The translations under genes and the position numbers were made by a program. DNA of 64,000 bases from Paraburkholderia sp. Tr-20389 (GTDB lineage: Bacteria > Pseudomonadota > Gammaproteobacteria > Burkholderiales > Burkholderiaceae): NCBI RefSeq assembly GCF_017104565.1, contig NZ_JAAGPD010000032.1, positions 1-64,000 on the forward strand, written 5' to 3'. This document shows positions 38,331-48,213 of this stretch, in pieces (position 1 is the first letter of the stretch; the number at the start of each line of letters is the position of its first letter). The notes below the pieces were generated by a model. That model was not told where the DNA came from, searched no databases, and saw only the letters and a program-made list of their open reading frames with translations.

Positions 38331-39338
38331 TTAAGACTCGGTGGCCACTGGGCTCTGCGAGGCGCGTTCATCGACAAGTGCCGGCTCTGCAGGCTGCTCG
38401 ATTCGCCGCACGCTCACGCTGACGTCCATGCCGATGAAGTCCTGCGCGGAACCAAACCAGGAACCGGACACTGGCGCAGCCTGTTCAGGCTTGCGCGTGT
38501 AGGCCACGCGGATCAGGTCAGTACCGCCGACAAGTGAGTTGGTCGGGTCGTACGGCACCCAGCCAGCGCCCGGCAAGAAGACATGCAGCCATGCGTGGGT
38601 CGCGCCGGCGCCTACCACTAGCGGCTCGTCTCGACTTTCTATCTGTCGCGCGCCCTGCTGCAGTCCCGTGTTGCGTACCGCCGGCGGAGCCGGCGTGTCG
38701 AGCGCCTGGTCGTACAGATACCCCGACACGAAACGCGCGGCCAGTCCCAGTTCCCGCACCAACTCCATCATCAGCAGCGCGAAATCCCGGCAGGTGCCGC
38801 TGCGCCGGTTCAGCGTCTCGGATGGAAGTTGGGTGCCCATGGCGTCACGCGACTGATACTGGAAGTCGCTGCGGATGGCGGCGTTGATATTGGCCAGGAT
38901 GTCGCGTGTGTGGGTGGTGCCGCGACGGGGGAGAAACTGTGCTACCCAGTCGCGTAGCAGGGGCTGATCCTCCGGGTATTGCGACGGCAGGAAGGGAGCC
39001 AGGTCGAGTTGATCCTCATTGGTGTACTGGAACGGGTAGTTTTCGGCTTCGGGTGCCACCGGCAACTCCAGATTCTTGACGCCGAAGTGCTCGATCACGA
39101 AGCGCGCGCGAAGATTGAGCGTGTCGGCCGGCACCCGTGGTTCGACGATCGCGACCGAATTGGAAAAGACGTCCTGCATCCAGTACTGTGTGCTGTGCGG
39201 CGACACCGCCAGTGTGGCCGACAGCACGCGGATATCGTGCCCGGCGCGCGGCCGGAACATCACGCGGTGCGGGGAGAACTCCACGGGCTTGTGATAGCGA
39301 TAGGTTGTGACATGCTCGACTTCGAGAAAGACAGACAT
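38331..39338 (-). CDS. Transglutaminase-like cysteine protease family protein
   Basis: 335 residues from the ATG at 39338, with GGAGGT upstream; the in-frame extension to 39497 is discarded. The N-terminal beta domain starts FLEVEHVTTYRYHKPVEFSP, typical of bacterial transglutaminase-like proteins. The catalytic Cys lies in RRSGTCRDFALLMMELVREL, and His and Asp lie in GATHAWLHVFLPGAGWVPYD. The triad is complete. It is probably a peptidase or amidase rather than a true transglutaminase. The C-terminal tail is hydrophilic and unconserved. Confidence 0.88.
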   Translation of the reverse strand: MSVFLEVEHVTTYRYHKPVEFSPHRVMFRPRAGHDIRVLSATLAVSPHSTQYWMQDVFSNSVAIVEPRVPADTLNLRARFVIEHFGVKNLELPVAPEAENYPFQYTNEDQLDLAPFLPSQYPEDQPLLRDWVAQFLPRRGTTHTRDILANINAAIRSDFQYQSRDAMGTQLPSETLNRRSGTCRDFALLMMELVRELGLAARFVSGYLYDQALDTPAPPAVRNTGLQQGARQIESRDEPLVVGAGATHAWLHVFLPGAGWVPYDPTNSLVGGTDLIRVAYTRKPEQAAPVSGSWFGSAQDFIGMDVSVSVRRIEQPAEPALVDERASQSPVATES

Positions 39339-39373
39339 GTGCGACCTCCGAGCCAGTGCTGTGCGAACCGGTG

Positions 39374-39604
39374 TCACGCGCGAACGCTGTTGCCCGCGCT
39401 GTCGAACGTGCCCGCTGACACGACAATGATGCCACTGACCTCGCCATCGAGGTACACGACGCGCGCAGTCTTCCTCAGCACTTCGACCGCGTGGCATGCG
39501 TCAGAATCGATCTCCTTCGCAGGAGAGGAGGTTGATATGGAAACGCTTAATTCTTCCGGCGACGCGCGCGATATGGCTGAGGAACCCGAAGTTTGAATGC
39601 TCAT
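39374..39604 (-). CDS. Small protein upstream of transglutaminase-like gene
   Basis: 76 residues, ending 35 bases before the transglutaminase-like start on the same strand. The C-terminal half looks coding (HAVEVLRKTARVVYLDGEVS, then GIIVVSAGTFDSAG); the N-terminal half is Ser-rich. No strong ribosome site precedes the ATG at 39604. Family unknown; it could be a small co-expressed protein. Confidence 0.4.
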   Translation of the reverse strand: MSIQTSGSSAISRASPEELSVSISTSSPAKEIDSDACHAVEVLRKTARVVYLDGEVSGIIVVSAGTFDSAGNSVRA

Positions 39605-39756
39605 CGGTCGGCGAGCGGACAGCTTGCCGGTTGTGAAGAGTCATTCGCGGACACATCGACTACACTCGACATTGGACTTCGACTCTTTCTGCCCGATATG
39701 GGCAGCGGCCGGCCGCGAGCCACCCACTGTTCTGAACGACCATCGAGGAGACCGGC

Positions 39757-40200
39757 ATGAAACCTCAGCCCTTGCTCGTGGTGCCGCAAGCTTATGCGCG
39801 TGCACTGAATGTCCTCGGCGAAAAAATCACGGTTCTCGCCGACCATGCCGCCACGCAAGGCTACGAGGTCTTCCTGCAGCGCGGGCCGGAAGGCAGCGGG
39901 CCGCCTCCGCATAGCCATGACTGGGACGAATCGTTTTTCGTGATCGACGGCAGCGTCGAATTTGTGTACGGCGGCACCATGTCGGTAGCGACCGCGGGCT
40001 CGTTCGTTCATATCCCGGCCGGCACGGTTCACAGCTTCCGCTGCGGTCCCGGCGGAGTCGAGATGCTGTCGATAACCAGTCACACCAGCCAGGCGTCGAA
40101 CCTGTTTGCGGCGATCGATCGTGAAGTCACTGCGATGCCACCCGACGTCTCGAAGCTGGTCGATATCGGGACCCGATACGGTGCGCGCCTCGACGCGTGA
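39757..40200 (+). CDS. Cupin-domain protein
   Basis: 147 residues; GAGGAGA precedes the ATG. Cupin motif 1 is GPPPHSHDWDESFFVIDGSV (about 50-69: His, His, Glu) and motif 2 is FVHIPAGTVHSFRCGPGG (about 87-104: His). The metal-binding set is complete. It resembles quercetinase-like or regulatory single-cupin proteins; the substrate is unknown. It is isolated. Confidence 0.82.
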   Translation: MKPQPLLVVPQAYARALNVLGEKITVLADHAATQGYEVFLQRGPEGSGPPPHSHDWDESFFVIDGSVEFVYGGTMSVATAGSFVHIPAGTVHSFRCGPGGVEMLSITSHTSQASNLFAAIDREVTAMPPDVSKLVDIGTRYGARLDA

Positions 40201-40483
40201 CGGATACACCAGCGCGAGCGTGCCGAATCTGATTACTTTGTGAAGTCTCCCGCGCTGTCCTAGACTCGGATTGAGTAGCCTTTACCCGCGGCGATTCTTT
40301 GGCGGTGGAATTCACTGTTAGATCAACAAGCCGTCATGGTTCCCGCGACGTGCATTCGCGGCGTCGGGAACCGAAAAGGCTCCCGCATGACAGCGCTGGG
40401 AGACCAACCCCGCTGATTGTGATCGCTTGCAATCGTTGTCCGCCGCGCGGATACCCGCGCGGCAAACTGCGAGGAGGCATGTG

Positions 40484-41644
40484 ATGCTCACGCCGATTCC
40501 CCAACGCCCATACCCCCGAGAGTTGCTCGACGTTCTGATTCGCGCCGGGCTCATAGCGGTGCTCGCGGTCTTCTGCTTTCGCATCTTCGCCCCATTCCTC
40601 AATCTCATGGTCTGGGCGTTGATTCTTGCGATCACGTTGTACCCGCTTCAGGTCAAACTCCGGGGAACGCTCCCCGGCAAGGATGGCCTGATCGCGACGC
40701 TGATCATCCTCGCTGCATTTGCTGTCATTCTCGTGCCGACCTACCTTCTTGGCGTCGCGGTCGCCAATTCGATAGAGCGTGCTATGGCCGTTTTCAAAAG
40801 CGGCAGCTTCCACATTCCGCCGCCCGCCGAATCGGTGGCCGCGTGGCCGCTCGTCGGCCAACGGGTGTACGACTTCTGGGCGCAGGCCGCAAACGACATC
40901 ACGGGTCTCGCGCAGCGTTTCGCGCCCCAGCTCAAGGAAGGCGGTCTCGCGCTGCTTGGCACGGTCACGGGCCTTGGCGCGGGGCTGCTGGTGTTCTTCA
41001 TCGCCCTGATCGTCGCGGGCATCTTCATGGCGTATGGGGAGAAGGGCTATCGCAGCACGGTGCAGATTGCTTCACGCATCTCCGGACCGGAAAACGGCCA
41101 GCAGATCGCCGACCTGTGCACGGCGACCATCCGGGCCGTGGCCCAGGGCGTGGTCGGGATCGCGTTCATCCAGATGCTGCTGATCGGCATCGGCTTCGTC
41201 ATGATGGGTATTCCCGGCGCGGGTCTGCTCGCGCTCGCCGTACTGTTGATCGGCATCATGCAGCTACCCGCGACCTTGATCACGGTTCCTGTCATCGCCT
41301 ATGTGATCGTCACCGAGGGCGTGAGCACGGCCACGATCATCTTCTCGGTCTACGTTTTCGTCGCGGGACTTGCCGACAATGTGTTGAAGCCCCTGTTGCT
41401 CGGGCGTGGCGTCGCGGTGCCGATGCCCGTGGTGCTGATCGGAGCGCTTGGCGGCATGGTGACGGGCGGCGTGATAGGTCTCTTCATCGGTCCCGTCATG
41501 CTTGCTGTGGCTTACCAGCTGTTCTGGCGGTGGGTGAAAGAGCAGCCGGACCCAGCTGCGCGTGTGCAGGAAGAGCCACGGCAGTTCAGACCGCAACGGC
41601 AGCCCGGGCCGCGACAGATTCAGCATCGCCACCGGCACCCATGA
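40484..41644 (+). CDS. AI-2E family transporter (PerM-like permease)
   Basis: 386 residues from the ATG at 40484, with GAGGAGG upstream. About eight TM segments; the domain opens with LLDVLIRAGLIAVLAVFCFR and contains FIQMLLIGIGFVMMGIPGAG and FVAGLADNVLKPLLLGRGVA (about 300-319), the conserved family end. The C-terminal tail is Gln/Arg/Pro-rich. Family members export small molecules or exchange ions; the AI-2 role is proven for few. No partner genes. Confidence 0.87.
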   Translation: MLTPIPQRPYPRELLDVLIRAGLIAVLAVFCFRIFAPFLNLMVWALILAITLYPLQVKLRGTLPGKDGLIATLIILAAFAVILVPTYLLGVAVANSIERAMAVFKSGSFHIPPPAESVAAWPLVGQRVYDFWAQAANDITGLAQRFAPQLKEGGLALLGTVTGLGAGLLVFFIALIVAGIFMAYGEKGYRSTVQIASRISGPENGQQIADLCTATIRAVAQGVVGIAFIQMLLIGIGFVMMGIPGAGLLALAVLLIGIMQLPATLITVPVIAYVIVTEGVSTATIIFSVYVFVAGLADNVLKPLLLGRGVAVPMPVVLIGALGGMVTGGVIGLFIGPVMLAVAYQLFWRWVKEQPDPAARVQEEPRQFRPQRQPGPRQIQHRHRHP

Positions 41645-41773
41645 AGCCCGGTGTAGGCGAGGCCGCCCTCGCGCTGCTCGCGAAGGACGCCTGTGGTGGA
41701 GGTGGTGGTGCCTTGGCAACCTGTTGCTGGCAGCTAATGCAATGTCGCGTCGTCTACCTTGAGTCGAGGCCAT

Positions 41774-42454
41774 ATGAGCACCATCACACCCGTCGGGCAC
41801 GCTGAACGTGAACAGCGTGAACCGATTCTGAATACCGTCGATCGGGTCTGCGAATTGTGTTTTGGTCTGTTCATGGCGCTGACGTTCATCGGCGCCGTGA
41901 AGGCCGTCTCCCCCGGCGACGACGCCGGGTACAAGATGTTCTTCGCTGCACTCGGGTGCAATCTCGCCTGGGGCCTCGCCGACGCCGTGATGTATCTCGT
42001 CCGCACGCTCGCCGATCGAGGACAGCGCCTGAAACTCGTGACGACCGTGCGGCAGGCGGGAGACCCAGCCGTCGCCGTGCGTGCGCTGCGCGACGCATTG
42101 CCTGAGAGGCTGGAATCGCTTGTCGAAGACGCTGACCTCGAACGGATTCGTGCGCGCCTCGCGACCGTGCCGACGCTGCCGGCCCGAGCGAACTTCGTGC
42201 TGGATGACTTCGTCGGCGCGATCGGTATCTTTCTGCTCGTCGTGCTGGGGACGTTCCCGGTCGCGGTGCCGTTTCTCGTCATCCACGATCTGACGACGGC
42301 GCTTATCGCCTCGCGCGTGCTCACGCTCGTGATGCTGTTTATCGCGGGATTTGCACTGGGGCGCTACACCGGCGCGGGAGCGATGAAAGCAGGCTTCGCC
42401 ATGATCGCGGTTGGCATTGCGCTGACCATGGCAATCATCGCGATAGGTGGATGA
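41774..42454 (+). CDS. Four-TM membrane protein, distantly VIT-like
   Basis: 226 residues from the ATG at 41774; a TTG 15 bases upstream is possible. TM segments lie at about 31-48 (LFMALTFIGAVKAV), 57-76, 145-170 (AIGIFLLVVLGTFPVAVPFL) and 175-226 (two helices). Between them is a charged helical domain (about 78-140) with QAGDPAVAVRALRDALPERL. It resembles proteins loosely assigned to the VIT1/CCC1 group, but the metal-site residues of true VIT transporters were not seen. Function unknown. Confidence 0.65.
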   Translation: MSTITPVGHAEREQREPILNTVDRVCELCFGLFMALTFIGAVKAVSPGDDAGYKMFFAALGCNLAWGLADAVMYLVRTLADRGQRLKLVTTVRQAGDPAVAVRALRDALPERLESLVEDADLERIRARLATVPTLPARANFVLDDFVGAIGIFLLVVLGTFPVAVPFLVIHDLTTALIASRVLTLVMLFIAGFALGRYTGAGAMKAGFAMIAVGIALTMAIIAIGG

Positions 42455-42681
42455 TCGACGGGACGCCGTGCTTGAGCGTTGTACGAACCGGTCCATGCTG
42501 GCGGCGCCGTGAAGCGCTAATCCCCCTTCGTATAGCACAGAGAGTCAGCGGTTAGCCAGTCAGATGGGGAGCACCATCAGTTCATTCGCTGTTGAAGTTA
42601 CATCATCGTCCACGTCAAAAATCGATGGCCGCTCTTGGCCTGATTTACCCCCGTCATTGTGCAGACTCCTGTTGACTCGTA

Positions 42682-43824
42682 TCAGCGTCGCGAGGAGGTG
42701 AGGTCTTCCTCGATGAAACGCAGTATCGCTTCCGTCAGTGCCTCACGAGGGTAGAGGTTTTGCGTAACGAAGAGCGAGCCGACAGTCGGATGTGTCCGTG
42801 CGATCGGTACGGCAACCGCCCAGTGATCCGCATTCAGATAACCGAGCAACGTGCTGCCGGGTACTACCTGATCGTAGAAGATCATCTGGCTGTCATTGCG
42901 GGCATCGATGCGGGCCAGCTTTTCGTAGCTCGACTCGAGGATCGACGAAATGCGTTCCGGCTGCGGAAACGTCACGACCGAGTAATAGCGCAGTCCAGTC
43001 GGAAGCGGGTTTTGCGCGAGCCATGCCTTGCGCGTCGCAGGGCGGAGACTCTGCACCGCACCTCCGTCCCCTTCCTCGCAGGTTGCACCGGGAAAATACT
43101 GAAGCAACTCGGCGTGATATTGCTCGACGTCGTTGGCGAGTGGCGACCCGCCTATTGCACCGGCCGCGCTGACCATCGCCGCCACGCGGGGCCGGATTTC
43201 CGGGTACGTGACGAGCGCTTCGAGGATATCGGGTGCACCCTTCGAATAGCCGATCAGCACCAGGCGCGGTGCCCCGGGTTCCAAAGGCATGGCCATGATC
43301 GCATCGCGAATCTGTCGGGCGTTATGGGTCGTTCCGGATAGTGCATCGACGGAAAGCAGCATCGCGTCATAGCCGAACTGGCGCAGGTGCGTCACGACCG
43401 TGCCGGGCGGATTCAACCACGGCTTGAAGCATTCGTATCCGACACCGGCGACGATCGCTGCGACGAGGTGTTGCCCTGAAGGGCCCAGATCCACGGGCTG
43501 ACCCGTGCCGTCCGGCTCGGTGCCCACACGCGTCAGTGCCTCCTCGCAGGGTCGATAGTCGGGTAGCTGCGCGCCGTGGGCCTTCAGCACCGCGCAGTAG
43601 ATTTCCCGGAAGCGGCCCCTTCTGTCCTGCGCGCCTGCATAGGACGCCGGAACCAGCACGAGAGGAGGCGTATCGGTCGAGTAAGAAATCAGCGGCTTCG
43701 TGGCGCAAGCACAGAGCGCAAGACATAACGCAACCGTCATGCGGACCGGCATGGCGCGGACTGAATGCCATCTCCCGTACGCCGGACCGCACCGTGGTTC
43801 AGCGACCGGTTCGCTTGCGCTCAT
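42682..43824 (-). CDS. Lipoprotein alpha/beta hydrolase
   Basis: 380 residues from the ATG at 43824. This start has GGAGG 9 bases upstream and overlaps the preceding gene by 26 bases; a start at 43752 would place the signal peptide at the N-terminus but lacks a ribosome site. A lipobox follows a hydrophobic helix ([16 protein letters not shown]). The serine nucleophile lies in [13 protein letters not shown] (GxSxG), with the likely catalytic His in [11 protein letters not shown]. It is third in a lipoprotein operon after two LssY_C genes. It may be an envelope esterase or lipase. Confidence 0.78.
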   Translation of the reverse strand: MSASEPVAEPRCGPAYGRWHSVRAMPVRMTVALCLALCACATKPLISYSTDTPPLVLVPASYAGAQDRRGRFREIYCAVLKAHGAQLPDYRPCEEALTRVGTEPDGTGQPVDLGPSGQHLVAAIVAGVGYECFKPWLNPPGTVVTHLRQFGYDAMLLSVDALSGTTHNARQIRDAIMAMPLEPGAPRLVLIGYSKGAPDILEALVTYPEIRPRVAAMVSAAGAIGGSPLANDVEQYHAELLQYFPGATCEEGDGGAVQSLRPATRKAWLAQNPLPTGLRYYSVVTFPQPERISSILESSYEKLARIDARNDSQMIFYDQVVPGSTLLGYLNADHWAVAVPIARTHPTVGSLFVTQNLYPREALTEAILRFIEEDLTSSRR

Positions 43825-45064
43825 CGTTTCCGTCCTCCACGTTGACAGCACTGCCCGGCCGCAAATACGGAACCCAGTCGAGGAACTCTACGTCCGACAG
43901 CTTCAGTGGCCGCGTCGCGACGAACAGCACGATGCGCAAACCGTCCGTGTGATATGACGCGGAATCGAGTGTCGTACGCGGGTGGGACGGCGGTGCCGGC
44001 CCGACGCCATACACGAATCCAAGCCTTTCAAGTCCGCCCGAATACATCATGTCCTGAATCAACAGATTCCTGGCCTCGTCGACATCCGCCTGAAGCGTGA
44101 GGCTTGCCCCGCTGTTCGACACGAAGCGTCCCCCGACAGGCCGCCCGATCTGTGCCACGTAGACAGGCTCCTTCCTGAACTGTATCGGTGTCAGCCACAC
44201 GCGTATCCAGGTCGCCGGCGCCCTCTTCGGCGCCTGCTTGCGCAGGACGACATCCGGACCGCGTCCATAGAGGCGCTGAGCCAGATCGAAATCCCGCTTG
44301 TTGCCGTGGTAGCCACGTCGTACGAATGCCGCGCCGATATTGTCGAGCGTGCCGACGAATACCGCATTGAGCGGATCGCCCTGGTTGGCCCCGCTTGCGT
44401 CCGTCGCGCAGCATGGCATCCGTTCGAGTGCCGTTCTCAGGGAGGCCAGGTCGTCATAGTTCGTGATGTCGGAATCGGGATAATGGAACTGCGTTTCCTC
44501 GTAGAGCGGATTGCCGGCGTCGTCGGGCACTGGCAAAAACAGAGAGAACGGAATCAACGTCCTGTCCGCAAACAGATCGATATTGCAGAGTTTCGTGCCG
44601 CGATCCGGGTTGGTGAAAAGCATTCCCGCGTGCGTCGCTCCCGGCGGAATCGGATTTTTGAAGCCGAGCTTGTCGAAATACTCATCCATGCGTTCGTTTG
44701 TCGCGCCACCGAGCATCGCGTGCATCGACCATGCGACTTCACGCGGAGAAAAGTACCGCGGGTCCGTTCCTGAACGCAGCAACCATAACGATTGGGAGGT
44801 TTCGTTCACGACCTCGATCCATACCGGCTGTATCCCGATGGCATCGAGATCGGCTCCGATCATGCGCTTGCTGTCGTCTGTGCCGAGCACTGCCGCGCTG
44901 ACGCGTACGCCATGGCTGGTCGCCGTCACTGCACGCGCGCGCAGTGGTGCATCGTCTGCGTCTGTTGGGCGCTGCCATGTCGAACAACTGGCAACGACGA
45001 ACAGGAGACCGATCCAGCACAGCGGCGATCGAAACAGACGATGCAACCGCTGCAACGCACTCAT
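43799..45064 (-). CDS. LssY_C-domain lipoprotein 2
   Basis: 421 residues. Signal peptide with lipobox LLFVVASCS (Cys about 27). The N-terminal beta-rich region includes [20 protein letters not shown], matching the paralogue upstream. The LssY_C-like domain begins near [20 protein letters not shown] with [19 protein letters not shown], then [22 protein letters not shown] and [19 protein letters not shown]. Its ATG overlaps the upstream stop (ATGA), so the two paralogues are translationally coupled. The role of the domain is unknown. Confidence 0.82.
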   Translation of the reverse strand: MSALQRLHRLFRSPLCWIGLLFVVASCSTWQRPTDADDAPLRARAVTATSHGVRVSAAVLGTDDSKRMIGADLDAIGIQPVWIEVVNETSQSLWLLRSGTDPRYFSPREVAWSMHAMLGGATNERMDEYFDKLGFKNPIPPGATHAGMLFTNPDRGTKLCNIDLFADRTLIPFSLFLPVPDDAGNPLYEETQFHYPDSDITNYDDLASLRTALERMPCCATDASGANQGDPLNAVFVGTLDNIGAAFVRRGYHGNKRDFDLAQRLYGRGPDVVLRKQAPKRAPATWIRVWLTPIQFRKEPVYVAQIGRPVGGRFVSNSGASLTLQADVDEARNLLIQDMMYSGGLERLGFVYGVGPAPPSHPRTTLDSASYHTDGLRIVLFVATRPLKLSDVEFLDWVPYLRPGSAVNVEDGNDERKRTGR

Positions 45065-46350
45065 CGCCGCGCTCCTGCGCTATCGACCGCGTGAGCGCTA
45101 TCCGCGTTCCACTCGAAAACGCGGATCCCTGAGAGCGACGTAGGCTTCTGGTCGAACACGAGCACCATCCGGTATCCGTCGGTGTAGTAGGGGTCCGTCG
45201 TCAGGTTTTCCCGTGGCGCACTTTGTGGCGCAGGGGCGGTCGCCTTCACCAGCCCGATCTGCATCAGACTTTGCGAATAGGCCATGTCTTCCGTGAGCGC
45301 GCTCCGGGCCTCGTCGACATCGGGATCGATCTTGTGGGTGGTGAATGTAGGTGTGTGAGTCGTCAGTCGCGTGCCGATATCCCGACTGATCTGACCGACC
45401 CAGACAGGCTTGTCGTGATACTTCATGGGGCTTAACCAGAGCCGCAAATGATTGCGCTCGTGAATCGTGTCGCGCGCTTTCTGCAACGCAAGATCCTGTG
45501 GCCGTCCAAACAGGTAGAGGTCGCTCACCGGAGCGTTGTCGTACCGCTCTCCCGCTAGCGCGGCAGTCACCATCTTCATGATGGCGCCCGACCATTTTTC
45601 CTCCGTCGGCGTCCATCCGCGCCGCACGAGTGCGGGAAAGGCGTCGTCCAGCCCGCCCACGACCACGAGATTGAGGGGATCGCCGTTCTTCGTACCGCCC
45701 TCATTGGTGGCGCAGCATGGCAGGGCTTCGAGTGCTGTCCGGAAGGCCGCGTCATCCGTGTAATTCACGATCGACTCGCGTGGATAGACTTCGCGCATGA
45801 ATACTTCGCTCGTCTTGTAATCGCCCTGGAAGCCCGGCACCGGTACGAAGAGCGAGAACGTCGTGGCGCGCCGGCTCGCAACCAGATCGACCTGAACCAC
45901 CTTCACGCCCTCCTGAAGGTTGGTCAGCACGAAGCCGGAGGTCGTCTGGCCGGGCAATACAGGGTTATGGAACGCAAGCTCGCGAAAGCGCTCGTCGAGT
46001 CCTGTGGGGACGTCGCGAGGGTTGCCATGGATGTAGGCCTCGGCGGCCTCAGAGGCGGGAAGAAAGTTCGGATCGACGCCGGGCGAGAGCAGGAAATAGC
46101 GGTGGTCTCCCGTATTCTGGACTTCGATCCAGACAGGCTGGATTCCCTTTCTTGCAAGTGCAACGCCGTAGAGAGCCGCGCTTTCGTCAGCGGAAAGCGC
46201 GGCAGCGGATACGCGCAAATGATCCTCGCTACGAGTGACCGTCCGGGTCCTGTAGCTGGACGCGGATGTGTTCGCCGAAGGCGCGGCGCAGCCGGCAACG
46301 GCGCACGCGACGGCTAACGCAGCAAGCAGTCGAACAAGCATTCCTTTCAT
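45061..46350 (-). CDS. LssY_C-domain lipoprotein 1
   Basis: 429 residues from the ATG at 46350; the longer in-frame reading to 46479 lacks a signal peptide at its start. Lipobox [32 protein letters not shown] is followed by the LssY_C domain: LPCCATNEGGTKNGDPLNLV, then VVGGLDDAFPALVRRGWTPT, SDLYLFGRPQDLALQKARD and HLRLWLSPMKYHDKPVWVGQ. Domain order and many motifs are shared with the next gene, so this is a tandem duplication. It is probably anchored in the outer or inner membrane facing the periplasm. Confidence 0.84.
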   Translation of the reverse strand: MKGMLVRLLAALAVACAVAGCAAPSANTSASSYRTRTVTRSEDHLRVSAAALSADESAALYGVALARKGIQPVWIEVQNTGDHRYFLLSPGVDPNFLPASEAAEAYIHGNPRDVPTGLDERFRELAFHNPVLPGQTTSGFVLTNLQEGVKVVQVDLVASRRATTFSLFVPVPGFQGDYKTSEVFMREVYPRESIVNYTDDAAFRTALEALPCCATNEGGTKNGDPLNLVVVGGLDDAFPALVRRGWTPTEEKWSGAIMKMVTAALAGERYDNAPVSDLYLFGRPQDLALQKARDTIHERNHLRLWLSPMKYHDKPVWVGQISRDIGTRLTTHTPTFTTHKIDPDVDEARSALTEDMAYSQSLMQIGLVKATAPAPQSAPRENLTTDPYYTDGYRMVLVFDQKPTSLSGIRVFEWNADSAHAVDSAGARR

Positions 46351-46582
46351 CGCCGATTCCAGGTGGTACCACCAGAATGGACCCGTCCGGAGAACCAGCG
46401 CAAGGCGCAGGTAGCGCGGTCGAAAACCTTCGACAGCCATCTGGCTGCAGGCGGCCTGGCGTGCTGAATACCGCCGCATGTCAACGGTCGAGAGCCGAAC
46501 TGATTCTCTCGGGACGCAGACAGAAACGACGCGTTGGCTGCTTCATTGCAGTTCGGGTAGTTCTACGAGTCTGCAATGCCGC

Positions 46583-46906
46583 TTACAGACAGGTGTTCAC
46601 TGAACCCGTCGCGCTTCCGCCCTCGCCACGAAATCCAACCCATGAGCCAGAGCCGTCCGGCCGTACGACAGCCGACGCACCGCCTGGCGGTTGCTGGCCG
46701 GGTACATAGACATTGAACGCGCGGTCACCTGCGAGTTCATGTTGCAGATAGACTGTCTTGCCGGAGCCATTTGCCCAATTGGTAGCAATGCACTGAGCAA
46801 CCATCGATGGCGAGTGTTGGCTCTTTCCGACGGACTGAAGGTTCTCTTGAGGTGGTGTCGCACACGCGGCAAGCGTCAGCACGGATCCGATCAGAAGATA
46901 TTTCAT
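46583..46906 (-). CDS. Small lipoprotein
   Basis: 107 residues from the ATG at 46906 with GGAGGT upstream. Lipobox MKYLLIGSVLTLAACATPP. The mature part is polar, with MVAQCIATNWANGSGKTVYL and a Gly/Ser-rich end with one Cys. It resembles small Burkholderia lipoproteins of unknown role. It starts 26 bases after the SYLF gene ends, so they probably share an mRNA. Confidence 0.72.
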   Translation of the reverse strand: MKYLLIGSVLTLAACATPPQENLQSVGKSQHSPSMVAQCIATNWANGSGKTVYLQHELAGDRAFNVYVPGQQPPGGASAVVRPDGSGSWVGFRGEGGSATGSVNTCL

Positions 46907-46932
46907 TTCGGTATTACCTCCTTCGATTGAGT

Positions 46933-47496
46933 TCACCCGTTCAATTCATCATCCTTGTAATACTTGGTTCCCTTGGCTGTGAGTTCTACTGCGAGACCTT
47001 TGTCGGTGAGCTGATAGAGCCAAACACCCGGCCCCACAGCTATCGCTCCTTCATATGAGCTTCCCTTATCGTTTGCTTTTGCCGCAGCAGTTGCCTGTCC
47101 GCCGAAAGTCCACCCTGAAGCGATAAAGTCATTCAGTGCGCTTACGTTCTCGAACACCCAGACCTGCCGGAATTTCTTGACGCCTATGCCCAACCCGGCC
47201 TGCACCTCGGCCATCTTCATGTAGGTTGCCGACTTTGTTTTGTTGTTGACGGCAATGCCTTCCCCTGTACCACTGCCTGCAAGGAGAATCTTCATTCCGA
47301 AGTTGCTGAATGCAGCGTAACCAGCCGCCGACTGCACCGCTTTGCGCGCCGAAGGTTGCGCCTTATAGAGCGCATCAAGTGTCTTGCGGACAGCGGCCTT
47401 TACCTCGGCCTGCTTTTCCGTCTTGCTTGAACCTAGCACCATGCGTGGAGCGACGAACATGGAGGTCAAAATAATCATCACCGCTCGACGGTTCAT
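46933..47496 (-). CDS. SYLF-domain (Ysc84-type) lipid-binding protein
   Basis: 187 residues from the ATG at 47496 with GGAGAG upstream. A short signal peptide (MIILTSMFVAPRMVLG) is followed by the SYLF domain: AAGYAAFSNFGMKILLAGSG, TYMKMAEVQAGLGIGVKKFR and FIASGWTFGGQATAAAKAND. SYLF domains bind phosphoinositides in eukaryotes; the bacterial role is probably membrane-related. It is followed by a small lipoprotein and, 232 bases later, the LssY_C operon on the same strand. Confidence 0.85.
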   Translation of the reverse strand: MNRRAVMIILTSMFVAPRMVLGSSKTEKQAEVKAAVRKTLDALYKAQPSARKAVQSAAGYAAFSNFGMKILLAGSGTGEGIAVNNKTKSATYMKMAEVQAGLGIGVKKFRQVWVFENVSALNDFIASGWTFGGQATAAAKANDKGSSYEGAIAVGPGVWLYQLTDKGLAVELTAKGTKYYKDDELNG

Positions 47497-48213
47497 AGTT
47501 CGTCTCTCCGCAGATCGTAAACAGTCGGCCAACCCGAAAAGACGACTTCCGGGCGTGCGGGAAGCGCACGGCCAGCTTGCGGCGCAAGCGCCGTCATGCT
47601 CGCCTCGAAGATTCCAGCGCGTGTTCCGGCAACTTCCTGACGTCCCGCTTCGAGGGTTAGTCGGGTTCGCTCGATATGACCTTTGTTACTTATTGCTCGT
47701 TCGGTGTTGTGCTGACGCGAGGTGCCTGACGACATGTCGATTGAAATCCGATCGACGCATCACGAGGGTGCTTGAAAACCCTGTTGACTGGCTCAGCCAT
47801 CCAGCGTCGTGAGCGAACGCGTGCCGAACCTCTACAACAATATAGGCCGCAGGAACACGATTTGCCACATCGTATCGATTTCCGAACGTTGAACCATTCA
47901 CCCGTCAATGACGGCCGAATGTGATGAGGTCGTTCGACCATTAGGCGGCGTTTGGAAAGATCTTGAGACAGAAAAGCGATCTTCCGGGAAACGATTGTCT
48001 GATGGCGGTTCCTTATTAGAACCTGAAGCCTCGTTGTGTCGTCCGGATTACGGACAAGTAGCTAACGGGTGGCCCAGCCAGTCCTGACCAATAGTTAGCC
48101 AAACTCGCTGTTACAACATCCGAGCGTTCGCGTGGTTGTCGTGTAGCAGAACGGCGATGTCTTCCAATCGACGTTAGCAAACAACTGACACGTGGTTAGC
48201 CGTGGGCATCCTT
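47497..48213. other. Intergenic region, possibly decayed
   Basis: No supported gene. A minus-strand frame (47901-47686, 71 codons) reads MNGSTFGNRYDVANRVPAAY and is weakly protein-like but has no family or ribosome site. Composition is less GC-rich than average, as in the following 2 kb. Confidence 0.4.

Noticed and set aside
41264-42538. 424-codon minus-strand frame opposite the AI-2E and membrane protein genes
   Set aside because: It runs antisense through two genes with clear TM segments and is His/Arg-rich with no motif.
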